Part shown: positions 63,154-64,000 of the stretch, in pieces
Layout: each line of letters begins with the position of its first letter
Position numbering within the stretch: the stretch's first letter is position 1
Source of the DNA: Cytophagales bacterium UBA2561
GTDB lineage: Bacteria > Bacteroidota > Bacteroidia > Cytophagales > Thermoflexibacteraceae
NCBI GenBank assembly: GCA_002340355.1
Contig: DDLX01000045.1
Coordinates: 1-64,000, forward strand
Length of the DNA: 64,000 nucleotides
Direction of reading: 5' to 3'
Position numbers and translations under genes: made by a program
Notes under the pieces: model-generated
Seen by the model: only the letters and a program-made list of their open reading frames with translations
What the model was told of the DNA's origin: nothing
Database searches by the model: none

Positions 63154-64000
63154 TCAGAATAATGCCACAGAAAAAATTCCGCTTATCATTAAAATCTTAT
63201 AATATGAACTAATTTGATGGTAATCTTGGGAAACTCTAGCTTGATTTAGTTTATAAATACTCCAAACTAAGCTTATTTCAGTCAAAATAATATATCCCAA
63301 AAACAAATTCGGACTCAATTGCCACTCTGAAAAAAATAGCCCTGAAAAAATCAGAGCAATACCCAATATACCTATCCAAAATACAGTGATTCGTTTGGTA
63401 TTTGGAATTCCAAGAACTATTGGCAATGTTTCACATCCGCCTTGCCTATCACCTTCGTAATCTTCAAGGTCTTTAATAATTTCACGGACTAGATTGGTAA
63501 GAAAAGCAAAAAAGCTGAAAAATGCAATTTTTGAATAAATTTGTGCATACGAGATAATCAAAATTCCTATTGCAGAAGCCGTACAAAAGGCGACTGTTAA
63601 GTTTCCAAAGAATGGAATTTTCTTAAAATAGCGAGCATAAAGCCATAAAATCAAACTATAAAATATGGGGAAAAATCGTAACTCAGGAACTTGAAGCGGG
63701 ATAAACATCAAACCAAAAGCAACACTACATAACCCAAAATAAAAAATTAATGCCTGAAATTCAGTTATTTTTGTACCAATTAGTCGTTTTTCAGGCTTAT
63801 TAATTTGGTCAATTTCTTGATCATAAAAATCATTAATTACATAACCTGCCCCTGCCACTAAAAGCACCCAACTTAAAGGCAAAAAAAAGTTCTCTAATGA
63901 AAATCGGTCAGTAGAAATAGGAATAGTATAAAATACTAAAAAAACTTGGGTTAATCCCATAATAATCAAATTTGGAAACCGAATTAATCGAAAATAATTA
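63154..64000 (-). CDS. UbiA-family prenyltransferase, N-terminus beyond the window
   Basis: A polytopic prenyltransferase with both Asp-rich motifs: INDFYDQEIDQINKP (NDxxDxxxD) and DLEDYEGDRQGG. Seven or more membrane helices are visible. The first in-frame ATG in the window is at 63969, but the frame stays open to the edge and reads NYFRLIRFPNLIIM, the normal UbiA N-terminus, so the true start lies past 64000. The target may be quinone or a glycerol-phosphate lipid. It probably forms an operon with purN and the polyprenyl synthase. Confidence 0.85.
   Translation of the reverse strand, partial: NYFRLIRFPNLIIMGLTQVFLVFYTIPISTDRFSLENFFLPLSWVLLVAGAGYVINDFYDQEIDQINKPEKRLIGTKITEFQALIFYFGLCSVAFGLMFIPLQVPELRFFPIFYSLILWLYARYFKKIPFFGNLTVAFCTASAIGILIISYAQIYSKIAFFSFFAFLTNLVREIIKDLEDYEGDRQGGCETLPIVLGIPNTKRITVFWIGILGIALIFSGLFFSEWQLSPNLFLGYIILTEISLVWSIYKLNQARVSQDYHQISSYYKILMISGIFSVALF

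Noticed and set aside
1..64000. CRISPR array, prophage or integrative element
   Set aside because: No regularly spaced direct repeats, cas genes, integrase, phage structural genes or attachment-site duplication at the tRNAs were seen.

Overview
The window is AT-rich chromosomal DNA from a member of the Bacteroidota, most likely the Cytophagales (inference from gene content; genus not called). Support: promoters of the TTG-N19-21-TAnnTTTG type in front of housekeeping genes; ribosomal protein S16 with a long charged tail; PorV/PorQ-like and FadL-like outer membrane proteins; a two-component propeller protein; SpoIIE phosphatases; a TPR-CHAT protein; NamZ (DUF1343); and an rplM-rpsI-rpsB cluster.

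Layout. 1-5.1 kb: response regulator and PAS/DHp protein, leucyl aminopeptidase, voltage-sensor-like membrane protein. 5.3-8.4 kb: flavin reductase, dipeptide epimerase, fatty acid desaturase. 8.6-10.2 kb: ribosomal operon rplM-rpsI-rpsB. 10.4-14.2 kb: accessory island with an Rpn-type nuclease, an unknown gene, an XRE regulator and two DUF4240 genes flanking a frameshifted toxin-tip-like gene. 14.4-25.1 kb: rpsP, rmuC, two small broken genes in an intergenic gap, an NlpC/P60 hydrolase, the 1476-residue TPR-CHAT protein and alaS. 25.3-29.7 kb: second accessory island with tandem Uma2 nucleases, an AbiTii-like protein with a C-terminal helix-hairpin-helix, a decayed toxin-antitoxin pair and two small orphans. 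29.8-35.4 kb: NamZ, a PorV-like barrel, tRNA-Met, an orphan and polyphosphate kinase. 35.8-51.5 kb: two SpoIIE-type signalling phosphatases, an OmpL47-repeat protein, a FadL-type barrel, and an operon of serine hydrolase, PNPOx protein, HEAT protein, LAS-type peptidase candidate and pssA. 51.9-57.3 kb: acpP, a small membrane protein, an AraC regulator, a GT2-tatD-lipA group and rpsT. 57.6-64 kb: PH-domain protein, GT-C-like membrane protein, tRNA-Tyr/Gly/Thr-tuf, then polyprenyl synthase, purN and a UbiA prenyltransferase that runs off the right edge.

How it works together. Most of the window is core metabolism and translation. The signalling genes (PAS/DHp plus receiver, propeller-GAF-SpoIIE, carboxypeptidase-like-SpoIIE) suggest phosphorylation-based responses to envelope or extracellular cues. 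The two accessory islands hold nucleases, an abortive-infection-like protein, immunity-like paralogues and broken toxin genes, which looks like turnover of defence and conflict genes. The strongest candidates for undescribed biology are the AbiTii-like/helix-hairpin-helix protein with its alternative-hairpin leader, the DUF4240-flanked toxin remnant, the pore-less voltage-sensor protein and the LAS-type peptidase in the pssA operon. No CRISPR array, intact insertion sequence or prophage was seen.
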